From Candidatus Poribacteria bacterium (GTDB lineage: Bacteria > Poribacteria > WGA-4E > WGA-3G), in assembly GCA_022826805.1 (NCBI GenBank), contig JAJDUH010000044.1, positions 1 to 64,000 of the forward strand: 64,000 nucleotides of DNA, given 5' to 3'. A program made the position numbers and the translations under genes. A model generated the notes under the pieces. It made no database searches and was not told where the DNA came from. It was given only the letters and a program-made list of their open reading frames with translations. Numbering within the stretch: position 1 is the first letter of the stretch; the number at the start of each line of letters is the position of its first letter. This document shows, piece by piece, positions 44,539-54,600 of this stretch.

Positions 44539-44577
44539 ACTTCACATAAATGTATAGATTAGGAGGGCAATACGGGA

Positions 44578-47500
44578 ATGCGAGACATCAAACCGACACA
44601 TAAGCCGATAAAAACCTTTTATACAGAACTCAAGCAATATGAAAATCTCGGTGCAACAAATGAAACCGAAATCCGACTCGCCTTCGCAACGCTCTTCCAA
44701 CACTACGCCCGGCAAAACAATCTAACGCTTATTTGTGAGAAATCCCTCCGAACACCACAAAATACCACAATTTACGTTGACGGCATGCTCGCCGATAACG
44801 ACTTCGGCTTACCGCGCGGCTACTGGGAAGCGAAAGACCTTCACGACAATCTCGCTATCGCGGTCAGACAGAAATTTGCGGCAGGCTATCCACAGGATAA
44901 CATTCTCTTTACAACCCAAGAACGGGCCATCCTCTATCAAAATGGACAAGGGGTCATGGATGTCGGTATCGTTGACGCGGAGGCGTTCATTCGGGTGCTT
45001 CACGCCTTCTTTAGGTACGAACAGGCGGATATCGCTAATTGGGAACGCGCCGCTGTTGAATTCAAGGATAGAGTGCCAGCACTCGGACAACGCGCAGCGA
45101 TATTAATCCAAAACGAAGAAAACACTAACTCTCGGTTTCAAAAGGCGTTTGCAGACTTCCATCGCCACTGTCAAGAAGCGATTAACCCGAATCTTTCAAA
45201 GTCTGCCGTAGAGGAGATGCTCATCCAACATCTTTTGACGGAGCGGATCTTCCGAACCGTCTTTGACAATCCCGATTTTACACGGCGAAATATCATCGCA
45301 CGCGAAATCGAAAATGTGATTGATGCGCTCACATGGCACGCCTATAATCGATCGGAGTTTCTCCGGGAGCTCAATCCCTTTTATAGCGCGATTGAACGTG
45401 CCGCTGCAACCTTCATCGACTTCTCGCAGAAGCAACATTTTCTTAATACTGTCTATGAGCAGTTTTTTCAAGGCTTTTCCGTCAAAGTCGCAGATACACA
45501 CGGCATCGTCTATACCCCACAGCCGATTGTTGACTTCATGGTGAAAAGCGTCTCACATCTGCTTGAAACTGAGTTTGGACGTTCACTCTCTGACAGCGGT
45601 GTACATCTCATCGACCCATTCGTTGGTACTGGCAACTTCATTGTGCGGCTTATACAAGCGATTGATAAAACCGCGCTCAAGCCGAAATATAGTGATGAAC
45701 TCCACTGCAATGAGGTGTTGTTGATGCCTTACTACATTGCGAGTATGAACATTGAGCATGAGTTTTACGTTGCTACAGACCAGTATCAGCCTTTTGATAA
45801 CCTCTGTCTTGTGGATACATTCGATTTGACAGCAGAACGGCAGTTATCCATGTTTGCCCCAGAGAACACGCGTCGGGTTGAACGGCAGAAGCAGACAGAG
45901 ATGTTTGTGGTGATTGGAAACCCACCTTACAACGCGCGTCAGATGGACGAGAACGACGCTAACAAGAACCGCAAGTATCCTGAACTGGATAGACAGATTC
46001 AGGAGACGTACGTCCAAGCCTCCAGTGCGACGAACAAAACCTCGCTCTATGATCCCTACGTTAAAGCGATTCTCTGGGCATTGAACCGGATTGAGGGTGA
46101 AGGTATTGTCGCATTCATAACGAATCACAATTTCATCACCGGTCAGGCGTTCGATGGGATGCGGAAACACCTCGCTAATGCATGTGATACGATTTATCTG
46201 CTGGATTTAGGTGGCAACATCCGTAAAGGACACACTGGTGATTCCAATGTCTTCGATATTCAGGTGGGAGTAAGCATTAATCTATTTGTGAAAACGCGCC
46301 AGCATGGCGGCGAGGTTGGGCGGGAAACACCCAAGCAAAAACACCTCGCCAGCGAAGTGAGAGAGTCTGCGTGTATCTTCTACAACAACGAGACGGCAGA
46401 GATGCCTAAAGAGACAACGTTTGAATTCCTTGAAAAGTGTGAACACATTGGAAATGTCAATTGGGATCGCATTCAACCCGATGCGCGCCATACGTGGCTC
46501 ACAGAGGGACTGCGTGAGGATTTTGAGACCTTGGTGCCGATGGGGAGTAAAGAAGCGAAAGCACAGAAGGGTGAGGCTTCAGGTGTGATTTTCCACCAAT
46601 TCAGCAGTGGGGTAAAGACGAATCGCGATGCGTGGGCAATCAACTTTGACAGAGATACACTCACGACAAATGTCCAGCAGATGATAGAATTCTATAACGC
46701 CCAAGTGTTTAAGTGGCAAGGTATAGTGGACAAATCAAATATAAACATTGACGATTTTGTAGAATATGACGATGCGAAAATTAATTGGAGTCGTGACTTA
46801 AAAGCAAAATTACGAGGCGGTAGAATTGCTGAATACGATGAATACAAAATGAGAACATGTCTTTATCGTCCGTTCGCGAAAAGGGAAATTTTCTTTGACA
46901 GAATCCTCAACGATGTCGTATATGTATTTCCTTCCATTTTTCCAACACCTGAAAGTGAAGCGGAGAATCAGGTAATTTGTGTCAATGTTTCACGAGAGAA
47001 ATCGTTTACCTGTCTCATAACTAATTGCATCCCTGAACATATTATGACAGGCGGCTTCGGTTCAGCTGGGCAATACTTCCCCTTTTACATCTACGATGAA
47101 GATGGCACAAATCGACGGGAGAACATCACGGATTGGGCACTGGTGCAATTCCATGAGCATTACAGAGACAAGCAAATTACCAAGTGGGACATTTTCCATT
47201 ATACTTACGCACTCCTGCATCATCCTGTGTATCGCGAACGGTATCAGGTGAACCTTAAGCGAGATTTGCCGCATATTCCCTTTGCACCGGAGTTTTGGGA
47301 GTTTGTTGAAGCGGGGAGGCGATTGGCGGAGATTCATGTCCATTATGAAGACCAACCGCAGTATAAGTTAGACTTGATTGAGACGGAAGGGATGTCTCTT
47401 GACTGGCGTGTGGAGCGGATGCGGCTCTCTAAGGATAACACACAAATCCGATATAACGATTTCTTGACGTTAGATGGGATTCCTGGAGAGGCATTTCAGT

Positions 47501-47709
47501 ATCGGTTGGGAAACCGTTCGGCGTTGGAGTGGGTGGTAGATCAGTATCGCGTGAAGACGGATAGACGGAGCGGTATCGTGAACGATCCGAACCGTATAGA
47601 CGATGAGACGTACATCGTGGATTTAATACGGAAGGTGATTGGTGTGAGTTTGGAGACGGTGGAGATTGTTGAAGGGTTGTCGGCGTTGGAGATTGGAGGG
47701 GAAGTGTAG
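44578..47709 (+). CDS. type ISP-like restriction-modification protein without helicase
   Basis: A 1043-residue single-chain restriction-modification protein. The N-terminal nuclease-like part has YVDGMLADNDFGLPRGYWEAKD, a D...ExK pattern with ExK at about residue 84. The methyltransferase core has DPFVGTGNF (about 345, SAM binding) and IGNPPYNARQMDEND (about 448, catalytic NPPY), giving gamma-type N6-adenine order. The C-terminal 400 residues should include the target-recognition domain. Known type ISP enzymes (LlaBIII type, about 1600 residues) also have a helicase between nuclease and methyltransferase; I see none here. So it may be a type IIG/ISP-like enzyme that cuts near its site. It has its own promoter and lies beside a toxin-antitoxin operon. 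Confidence 0.85.
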   Translation: MRDIKPTHKPIKTFYTELKQYENLGATNETEIRLAFATLFQHYARQNNLTLICEKSLRTPQNTTIYVDGMLADNDFGLPRGYWEAKDLHDNLAIAVRQKFAAGYPQDNILFTTQERAILYQNGQGVMDVGIVDAEAFIRVLHAFFRYEQADIANWERAAVEFKDRVPALGQRAAILIQNEENTNSRFQKAFADFHRHCQEAINPNLSKSAVEEMLIQHLLTERIFRTVFDNPDFTRRNIIAREIENVIDALTWHAYNRSEFLRELNPFYSAIERAAATFIDFSQKQHFLNTVYEQFFQGFSVKVADTHGIVYTPQPIVDFMVKSVSHLLETEFGRSLSDSGVHLIDPFVGTGNFIVRLIQAIDKTALKPKYSDELHCNEVLLMPYYIASMNIEHEFYVATDQYQPFDNLCLVDTFDLTAERQLSMFAPENTRRVERQKQTEMFVVIGNPPYNARQMDENDANKNRKYPELDRQIQETYVQASSATNKTSLYDPYVKAILWALNRIEGEGIVAFITNHNFITGQAFDGMRKHLANACDTIYLLDLGGNIRKGHTGDSNVFDIQVGVSINLFVKTRQHGGEVGRETPKQKHLASEVRESACIFYNNETAEMPKETTFEFLEKCEHIGNVNWDRIQPDARHTWLTEGLREDFETLVPMGSKEAKAQKGEASGVIFHQFSSGVKTNRDAWAINFDRDTLTTNVQQMIEFYNAQVFKWQGIVDKSNINIDDFVEYDDAKINWSRDLKAKLRGGRIAEYDEYKMRTCLYRPFAKREIFFDRILNDVVYVFPSIFPTPESEAENQVICVNVSREKSFTCLITNCIPEHIMTGGFGSAGQYFPFYIYDEDGTNRRENITDWALVQFHEHYRDKQITKWDIFHYTYALLHHPVYRERYQVNLKRDLPHIPFAPEFWEFVEAGRRLAEIHVHYEDQPQYKLDLIETEGMSLDWRVERMRLSKDNTQIRYNDFLTLDGIPGEAFQYRLGNRSALEWVVDQYRVKTDRRSGIVNDPNRIDDETYIVDLIRKVIGVSLETVEIVEGLSALEIGGEV

Positions 47710-47730
47710 TATTTCCCTCACTGCTATTTT

Positions 47731-47759
47731 TTGACAGCTAGTTTTTTGTATGGTATAAT
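47731..47759 (+). promoter_or_regulatory. consensus sigma-70 promoter of the HigB operon
   Basis: TTGACA at 47731-47736, 17-base spacer, TATAAT at 47754-47759: a perfect match to the consensus. It drives the HigB / antitoxin / PIN operon that begins at 47818. Confidence 0.9.
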
Positions 47760-47817
47760 ATTTAGGCGAATGACCTGACATAACAGCCAAGGAGCAGGCA
47801 CTCTCTGCAACTACCTA

Positions 47818-48150
47818 ATGCACATCACTGGACGAAATGTACTAAACAAATTTGCCCAGAAACACCCGAATGACAAATCAGCACTTAATCGTTGGTATAA
47901 CCTGATGCGTCAAGGTACTTTCAATTCATTTGTTGATTTGCGCAAAATTTTTCCGAATGCAGATCAGGTAAAAGTGCGTAAAGGTAGATTCAATCAAATG
48001 CCTCAAGATGAAATATGGACCGTGTTTAACATTGGTGGTAACAATGTCCGCCTTATCGCCTCTCTACAGTATGCCTCAAATGAACAGAGAGTCACGATTA
48101 ATAAGATTCTAACACATGCAGAATACAATAAAGGGAGATGGAAGGAGTAA
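47818..48150 (+). CDS. higB: HigB-type mRNA interferase toxin
   Basis: A 110-residue RelE-superfamily toxin of the HigB family, expected to cleave mRNA on the ribosome. Hallmarks are MHITGRNVLNKFAQKHPNDK, ALNRWYNLMRQGTFNSFVDL and the end NKILTHAEYNKGRWKE; the basic VKVRKGRF and the C-terminal HAEY-type segment are typical. The start is ATG at 47818 by family alignment; AAGGAG lies 23 bases upstream, which is far, so translation could be weak. The antitoxin-like gene starts three bases after its stop. Confidence 0.88.
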   Translation: MHITGRNVLNKFAQKHPNDKSALNRWYNLMRQGTFNSFVDLRKIFPNADQVKVRKGRFNQMPQDEIWTVFNIGGNNVRLIASLQYASNEQRVTINKILTHAEYNKGRWKE

Positions 48151-48153
48151 GCG

Positions 48154-49539
48154 ATGTTGACAGATATACAAACTTTGCCTAAAGTGGCGTTACCGCTTAT
48201 AGCCTTGGAAATGCCGAGTATGTCCCAATTGTTGGACAATTCTAAACTGTTACAGACGCGAAATTCACAGACTGCCGTACACCCGCGCTATCCGGAAAGC
48301 GATTATAATTGGCTCGCAGGAGTGTTAAATGAGTTAATCGAGTTTATGCGTCGTGCCGAAAATCACAGCGTCCCTGAATTGACCGAGAACGATTATGATT
48401 GGGCTCATGCATTGTTGGTAGAGTTAGTTGGTGCGGTAGGTGAGAGTGAGACACATCCTTTGCGTCCCTTAATGGAATTTATTATTCGGCTTATTGCCAA
48501 CTATGAGGACGCTTACGTTCCAGAACTGACTGAACTGTTTCCAGAGTTAGCGGAGGAAGCACCCATAGAAACTGTAAATGAAAGTAAACAGTCCGTTTCA
48601 AATATTCCTAAACAAAACGACAGTGAACTCGCTGCGCATGCCTTTTTTTCAATTGGTTATCTGCTTGGGGAAGGCAATCTGACGAAAAAAGCTCTCGCTG
48701 CTTATGATAAGGCAATTGAATTGAAACCTGATTTTGTTGAAGCATATAACAATAGAGGTGGGGTGTTTCAAAAACTTGGCAAACATGATCAGGCGATTGT
48801 TGAGTTAGGAAAGGCAATTGGGTTAGAGCCAGATTCTGCGGAACTTCACTATAAACGCGGTTGTACAAAAGGTAGTTTCAACCAATTTAAATCCGCAATT
48901 GTTGATTTTGATAAATCCATTAACCTGAATCCGAATTATGCTGAAGCTTATTGCTGCAGAGGGTTGATGAAAAGCGGACTTGGGGAGTATAAATCTGCAA
49001 TTGACGATTTTGATAAATCCATTGAATTGGAACTGAACCCAGACTTCATTGACATCTATTACATAAAGGGAATTGTGAATGCTGAATCTAAGCAATACGA
49101 AAAGGCGATCACCGACTTTGATGAAGCGATCCGTCTCAAATCAGATCATGCAGAGGCATACGATAATCGCGGAATAGTAAAGGGTTTGCTTAGGCGATAT
49201 GAATCTGCTATCTCCGACCATACCGCAGCTATTGATATAACGCCTGATTTTGCCGAGGCTTACGCGCATCGAGCGGGCGCAAAAGCTGGATTAGGAAACA
49301 TTGATGAAGCAAGATCGGATATTCAGACTGCCTTAACATTAGCAGAACAGCAAGGTAACGTTGATTTCAAAACTCTCGTTGAAAAATGGTTACAACGACT
49401 CAATCTAGCAGCCTTAAAACAAGGAAGCCACAAGAAACCGCGTCGTGGTGGACAATGGAAGGGAAAAGTGAAAATAGCTGAGGACTTCGACGAACTCCCA
49501 GAATCCTTCATGGAATTCTTTCGTGGGGAGGACGAATGA
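48154..49539 (+). CDS. TPR protein that looks like a two-headed antitoxin (HigA-like plus Phd/VapB-like tail)
   Basis: A 461-residue protein located exactly where an antitoxin should be, three bases after HigB and overlapping the PIN gene by four bases (ATGA). The N-terminal 130 residues resemble the toxin-binding helices of HigA antitoxins: ENDYDWAHALLVELVGAV (about 78-95) and HPLRPLMEFIIRLIANYED (about 101-119), preceded by a similar half-copy, ESDYNWLAGVLNELIEFM. HigA normally then has an HTH; none is seen. Instead about seven TPR units run from about 150 to 405 (AYDKAIELKPDFVEAYNNRG and similar). The C-terminal GGQWKGKVKIAEDFDELP (about 431-448) matches the KGK...DFDELPxxF tail by which Phd/VapB antitoxins bind their toxin. 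So it may neutralise both neighbours. The fusion is my inference; a search would test it. Confidence 0.75.
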   Translation: MLTDIQTLPKVALPLIALEMPSMSQLLDNSKLLQTRNSQTAVHPRYPESDYNWLAGVLNELIEFMRRAENHSVPELTENDYDWAHALLVELVGAVGESETHPLRPLMEFIIRLIANYEDAYVPELTELFPELAEEAPIETVNESKQSVSNIPKQNDSELAAHAFFSIGYLLGEGNLTKKALAAYDKAIELKPDFVEAYNNRGGVFQKLGKHDQAIVELGKAIGLEPDSAELHYKRGCTKGSFNQFKSAIVDFDKSINLNPNYAEAYCCRGLMKSGLGEYKSAIDDFDKSIELELNPDFIDIYYIKGIVNAESKQYEKAITDFDEAIRLKSDHAEAYDNRGIVKGLLRRYESAISDHTAAIDITPDFAEAYAHRAGAKAGLGNIDEARSDIQTALTLAEQQGNVDFKTLVEKWLQRLNLAALKQGSHKKPRRGGQWKGKVKIAEDFDELPESFMEFFRGEDE

Positions 49540-49916
49540 ATCTGCTATTGGATACCCACGTCCTGCTATGGTGGCTTGATGACCCAACAACACTGTTGTC
49601 TGAACAAGCACTGACAGGCATAAGAGATTCAGATAACCAAATCATTGTCAGCGTTGTGTCAGCGTGGGAGGTTGCGATTAAAAAGGCACTGAACAAGTTA
49701 GAAGCTCCGGAAGATCTTAAGGAAATGATAGTGGATTCAGGATTTGAATTGATGCCCGTTGATTATGAACACGCATGGCAAGTGAAAGACTTGCCACTTC
49801 ACCATCGTGACCCATTCGATAGACTGTTAGTATCCCAAGCCAAAGTTGAATCTCTGACTTTTGTTACCCGTGATTCATGGTTAAAGGCATACAATGTTCC
49901 TATCTTGGAAGCCTAA
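49536..49916 (+). CDS. vapC: PIN-domain toxin (VapC-like)
   Basis: A 126-residue PIN nuclease toxin expected to cut RNA. Catalytic acids are in MNLLLDTHVLLWWL (Asp6), SVVSAWEVAIKK (Glu) and HHRDPFDRLLVSQAKVE (Asp pair), with TRDSW near the end. Its start codon overlaps the antitoxin-like stop by four bases, so translation is coupled. The normal partner would be a small VapB/Phd protein; here the upstream partner is the large TPR protein, whose tail resembles such antitoxins. No other antitoxin frame lies nearby. Confidence 0.93.
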   Translation: MNLLLDTHVLLWWLDDPTTLLSEQALTGIRDSDNQIIVSVVSAWEVAIKKALNKLEAPEDLKEMIVDSGFELMPVDYEHAWQVKDLPLHHRDPFDRLLVSQAKVESLTFVTRDSWLKAYNVPILEA

Positions 49917-50005
49917 TACCAACATGAGTTTGATATAAGAGTTTATGTGTAGAACTTTCTACCTAAACATCTCCAACACCACAAATCCAGTACAAATTAG
50001 CCGAA

Positions 50006-50034
50006 AACCTGCCTTGACGACAGAAGGGCAGGCC
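50006..50034. other. weak intergenic hairpin
   Basis: CCTGCC and GGCAGG around a 15-base loop lie between the PIN gene and fumC. There is no T run, so terminator function is doubtful. Confidence 0.3.
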
Positions 50035-50066
50035 AGAAGCAATCGTTAAAAGGGCATAGATACACA

Positions 50067-51455
50067 ATGCGAACAGAAACAGACAGTATGGGGACGCTTC
50101 AGGTCCCCGATGATCGATATTGGGGGGCACAGACTCAGCGCGCCCTCCAGAATTTTAAGATTGGTGATGAACGCTTGCCACGTGCTGCTATATGGGCACT
50201 GGGTACTATTAAACAGGCAGTGGCGCAAGTTAATGCTGATCTCGGTCTGCTTGAACCTGAGCTTGCAGAGACAATTAGCAACGCAGCACAAGAAGTTATT
50301 GACGGGACTTTGGATGACCATTTTCCACTCCGCATCTGGCAGACAGGTAGTGGAACACAGACGAATATGAACGTCAACGAAGTCATCTCGAATCGGGCAA
50401 TTGAGATGCTGGGCGGCGAAATGGGTAGTAAGGATCCCATTCATCCGAACGACCATGTCAACAAATCGCAATCAACGAACGACGTTTTTCCCACCGCCAT
50501 CCATTTGGCAATGGTCCGACAAATTCAGGCACATCTGTTACCACGACTGACTGCGCTGAAAGAAGCGTTTGCAGAAAAGGTATCTGAGTTTGCAGAGATC
50601 GTTAAAATTGGACGAACCCATCTGATGGACGCAACGCCGCTCACACTCGGACAGGAATTCAGTGCTTACGTCCAACAACTTACTGCTGCGGAACAGCGCA
50701 TTGCAGCTGTACTTCCACACCTCTGCGAACTCCCTATCGGCGGCACGGCTGTCGGGACGGGTTTGAATACGCATCCTGACTATACAGCACGCGTTGTGGC
50801 AAGGCTTTCGGAGACAACAGGGAACTCTCAACTCAAACGCGCACCGAATGCGTTTGAAGCATTGGCATCAAGAGATGCGGTCGTGAGTGCCAGCGGTGCC
50901 TTGAAGACACTCGCTGTCGGCTTGTTTAAGATAGCAAATGACATCCGATGGCTCGCTTCGGGCCCGCGGTGCGGACTCGGTGAATTGCAGTTACCCGAGA
51001 TGGAACCCGGAAGTTCTATCATGCCGGGAAAGGTGAACCCGACCCAGTGCGAAGCCGTCACGATGGTATGCGCACAGGTTATTGGCAACGATACGACATT
51101 GGCGTTTGCTGGTGCGAATGGTGCGTTGCAATTGAATGTGTTTATGCCTGTGATTGCCTATAACGCTTTGCAATCCATACAACTTCTCGGTGATGCGTGT
51201 GAATCGTTCCGCACGAATTGTGTTGTAGACATTGTTCCAAACACTGATATGATTGGAAGACATTTGTCAGAGTCTTTGATGCTTGTAACAGCATTGACTC
51301 CACATATCGGGTACGATAGGGCAGCAAAGGTAGCACAACATGCACATGAGCACGGATGCACGCTTCGCGAGGCTTCTATTGCCTTAGGGGCCCTGACAGG
51401 CGAGGCTTTTGATGAACTTGTTGTGCCGGGGGATATGACAAAACCGAATCTTTAG
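50067..51455 (+). CDS. fumC: fumarate hydratase class II
   Basis: A 462-residue fumarase that hydrates fumarate to malate in the TCA cycle, of normal length. Family motifs are [30 protein letters not shown] and the active-site loop [12 protein letters not shown] (about residue 313). Other sites [16 protein letters not shown] and HANVH-type text agree. Preceded by AAAAGGGCAT, a moderate ribosome-binding site. It is the last plus-strand gene before the RNA polymerase genes on the other strand. Confidence 0.97.
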   Translation: MRTETDSMGTLQVPDDRYWGAQTQRALQNFKIGDERLPRAAIWALGTIKQAVAQVNADLGLLEPELAETISNAAQEVIDGTLDDHFPLRIWQTGSGTQTNMNVNEVISNRAIEMLGGEMGSKDPIHPNDHVNKSQSTNDVFPTAIHLAMVRQIQAHLLPRLTALKEAFAEKVSEFAEIVKIGRTHLMDATPLTLGQEFSAYVQQLTAAEQRIAAVLPHLCELPIGGTAVGTGLNTHPDYTARVVARLSETTGNSQLKRAPNAFEALASRDAVVSASGALKTLAVGLFKIANDIRWLASGPRCGLGELQLPEMEPGSSIMPGKVNPTQCEAVTMVCAQVIGNDTTLAFAGANGALQLNVFMPVIAYNALQSIQLLGDACESFRTNCVVDIVPNTDMIGRHLSESLMLVTALTPHIGYDRAAKVAQHAHEHGCTLREASIALGALTGEAFDELVVPGDMTKPNL

Positions 51456-51664
51456 TTGTCAGTTATCAGTACGGGTGGCTTCGAATCAGAATCAACAGTA
51501 TTCATGCCTAAATCAACGGTATGAAGTCCGTGTGGACTTCACCGCCTTTCAGTTGTCAGTTACAACGTGTGTGGCAGTGAAAAACGTTGGTAAACACCAC
51601 AACGTACTTTTACTAACAACTGAAAGCGAACACAGTGAGCGTACTGATAACTGATAACTATTAT
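51456..51664. repeat. repeat cluster between fumC and rpoC
   Basis: Contains AGTTGTCAGTTATCAG and CAGTTGTCAGTTAC, a GAATCAAC hairpin unit (AATCAACGGTAT at 51510-51521 with arms GAAGTCC/GGACTTC at 51522-51539), and the terminal block AGCGAACACAGTGAGCGTAC followed by TGATAACTGATAACT (about 51626-51660). A similar block in opposite orientation lies at 57399-57438, just outside the other end of rpoC. Confidence 0.75.
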
Positions 51665-54600
51665 TTAATCGTCATCACTGGCTTCCGCAAGTTCCGAGTC
51701 AGTAGGGTCAACATCTAAATTTCGGAAACCTGAAAACCCACTACCGACTGGAATGAGTCGTCCGAGGATAACATTTTCTTTCAATCCGTAGAGCCTATCG
51801 GTTTGTCCACTAACGGCTGCATCTGTCAGGACTTTCGTCGTCTGCTGGAAGGAAGCAGCGGAGATGAAGCTATCCGTGCTCAAGGAAGCCTTACTAATAC
51901 TCTGGAGAATGGGTTCACCTGTAGCAGGCGTGCCACCTGCTCCTTCAACTTCGTTATTGATGCGTTCAAACTCTTTGCGCTGCACCTCATCATTCGGATA
52001 GAAGTTTGTATCGCCAGGTTCGGTGATGCGGATCTTGGTCAGCATCTGCCGCACTATTGTCTCAACGTGTTTATCGTTGATAGTGCCTTCACCATAGACC
52101 TTCTGAACTTCGTCAACGAGGTATGCCCAAACCGCTTCTTCGCCTTCAACAGATACCCCCTCGATTGCGGTCCGCCCGATGCGTAAGATATCGTGCGGAT
52201 TGAGGAATCCGTCAGTAAGCGAGTCCCCGGCGTCCACCCAGTCGCCTTCAGCGACGCGACGCTTTTCATCAGGGATGGGATAGAGACGGCTTTCATACCC
52301 TTCATGCTCAATGCGATAGTTGGGAACACCATTCTTGGTGCCTGCAAATCGGACGAATCCTTCGATTTCGGCAATTTCGGCGGCATCGTCGCTTTTCGGA
52401 CGTCGCGCTTCAAATAACTCTGTGACACGTGGGATCCCTGCGACAATATCACTATTTGCCGTTCTTTCATGGAGTTCTGCCAGTGTCTCGCCCGCACGCA
52501 GACTATCCCCCTCTTTAATATCAAAAGAGTAGCCTGGTGGGATGACGTGTGGCACTCGAGTGCCATCGGCTGTCTCCACTTCAATACGCATCCGCAAGGA
52601 AAGTTCATCCACTTCAAATCCCGGATACTGTATCCTCGCAGTTTCGTAGTCTCCCTCTGACAACTCATCGCCAACGGCATACCGGCAATTCGGATGATAA
52701 ACCTCTATGACCGTATGGGTTACCCGCTGGTTTGCCTTATCCAAGGCACGATAGTCTTTTGAGAGAAGAATTGTGCCTGGCTCGAGCCGGGTATCTGTCT
52801 CCCGTTCGTCCGCAATGACTCGGTACACAACTTCAGTGTCAAACCCTTTGAACTTTCGATTGTACGTCCGATATTCCTGCTCAGTTAGTTCCTGACCAAC
52901 TTTCAAATCCAGTTCAGGATGATGCCCACTAACGACGTGATACAGGCTCCGGACCTTCCCAGCAAGCTCAGGATCCGTCTTACGGAGTGCTTTATACTCA
53001 ATTTCGGTGAGGCGTTGACCGACAGTCAAGGCAGTGGCACCGTCTTCAACGTTTACGACTTCATAATGACGGGCGACCTCCAGTCCTTTGTACTGCCGGC
53101 GCTTTGCGGTCGATTCGCGTTGTGTCAACAGTTCACCCGCCTCCAACGGACAATCTGGGTGGTTAACAACCGTGACACGATACAATCGCTCGACTTTAAA
53201 GCTACCTGTTTCAGCTTTAGTTTGAGACGTGGTAAACCCTAAGAAGTTTTCACCTAACTGCTTCGCTTCACTTTCGGTAAGCAGGTCACCAGGCTTGAGC
53301 GTGCAATCTGAATGATGTACGCGCGTTACACGGTGTCGCAGTTTTTGTGCATCAAAACCTGTAAACCGCTTGTGCGCGCGGAGCAATGCGTCCTTAGTTA
53401 GCTCTTCTTCAACTTTAAGTGGGCATTCGGAATGATAGACCTGTGTTACGTAATACCGTTCTGACTCTTGCCTCTCAACTTTAAATGCACGTTCAAGTTG
53501 CTTGTACTGTGTGCGCGCTTCCGTGAATTCACGCTCCGTTAACATCTGCCCAACTGTAAGTGGTGGAATATCCGAAGTTGCCCCTTCATCTGACAAAGCA
53601 GTCTGTTTAAGAAGTGCAGGCGCGTCGGCTATCTCCTCCGTCATAACGTAGACCGGCTTTGCATCTACCTCAAACGGCGTCAACCATGGCATGATATCTT
53701 CCGTAGGCACCTCATCTCCCACCTTAAATGGAAAGGCTTTGTTTGTCTTCTCGGTTACACGATAAACCCGCTTGAAGCTATCATCGCCTTCTTTACCACC
53801 AAGGGAGGCGTCAACCGTACCTGTCTCAGAAAGACTTTCAGCGGCAAGACGGGCATCCGTTTCTGAATCCAAATAGTGCCACTCTCCATCAAACCCTTGT
53901 CGAATTTCTGTCTTCAACTTTTCCACATCATCTGCAGTAAGCAGATCACCAGCATTCAACGAAACATCGGGATGGTGCACATTTGTTACACGGTAGTGTA
54001 GTTTAGCGAAACGCTGGAAGCCGTACGTCTCTTGCGCCCTCGCGTACTCTGCCTGGGACAAGCGATCAGCTACCTTCAAGTCACAGGTATTATCGAAGAC
54101 GGCAGTAACTTCGTACTGCCACGCTTTGGTATTAAAACCTTTATAGCGCTCTGTGTTTTCGATGTACTGCTTCTCGCTGAGAAGTTCACCTTCACGCAAT
54201 TGGCAATCGGGATGATTGATCTGCAGGACTTTATAGGCAGGTCCATCAAAGTTCATGCGGTTTTCAATGGCTATCCAGAGCTCACCTTCTTTTCTTACTG
54301 TGCGGTCAGGTTGGAAATCAAGGAAACGAACCGTCCCTTTTTCCTTGGAGAGGATTCGCCGCTGACGGGCTTCGGAAACGTCTTCAACAGCACCACCAGT
54401 GTGGAACGTCCGCATCGTAAGTTGTGTGCCGGGTTCCCCGATAGATTGGGCGGCGATGATACCGACTGCTTCACCAACATTGACGAGGCTATTGGTTGTG
54501 AGATCGTTGCCGTAGCACTTGGCACAGACACCTTCTTCAGCTTCGCAAGTCAGGACGGAACGGACCTTCACCACTTTTACGCCAAGTTTGTCAATCCGAT

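Larger units (their letters stand above)
44093..44577. other. intergenic region with composite hairpin and promoter
   Basis: Between divergent genes. It contains a TTGTCAGTTATAAG repeat near 44118, a composite folded element at 44361-44459 and the promoter of the restriction-modification gene. No gene is visible. Confidence 0.7.

Noticed and set aside
48154..48600. An HTH domain in the TPR antitoxin-like protein
   Set aside because: HigA normally has one; the text after the HigA-like helices goes straight into a linker and TPRs, with no helix-turn-helix pattern.
50006..50034. A strong terminator before fumC
   Set aside because: The stem is only six bases with a large loop and no T run.
52590..54245. 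Repeats in rpoC as a CRISPR array or frameshifted sequence
   Set aside because: The units are diverged in DNA, vary in length, and are kept in one reading frame, so they are protein repeats. There is no constant repeat with unique spacers.
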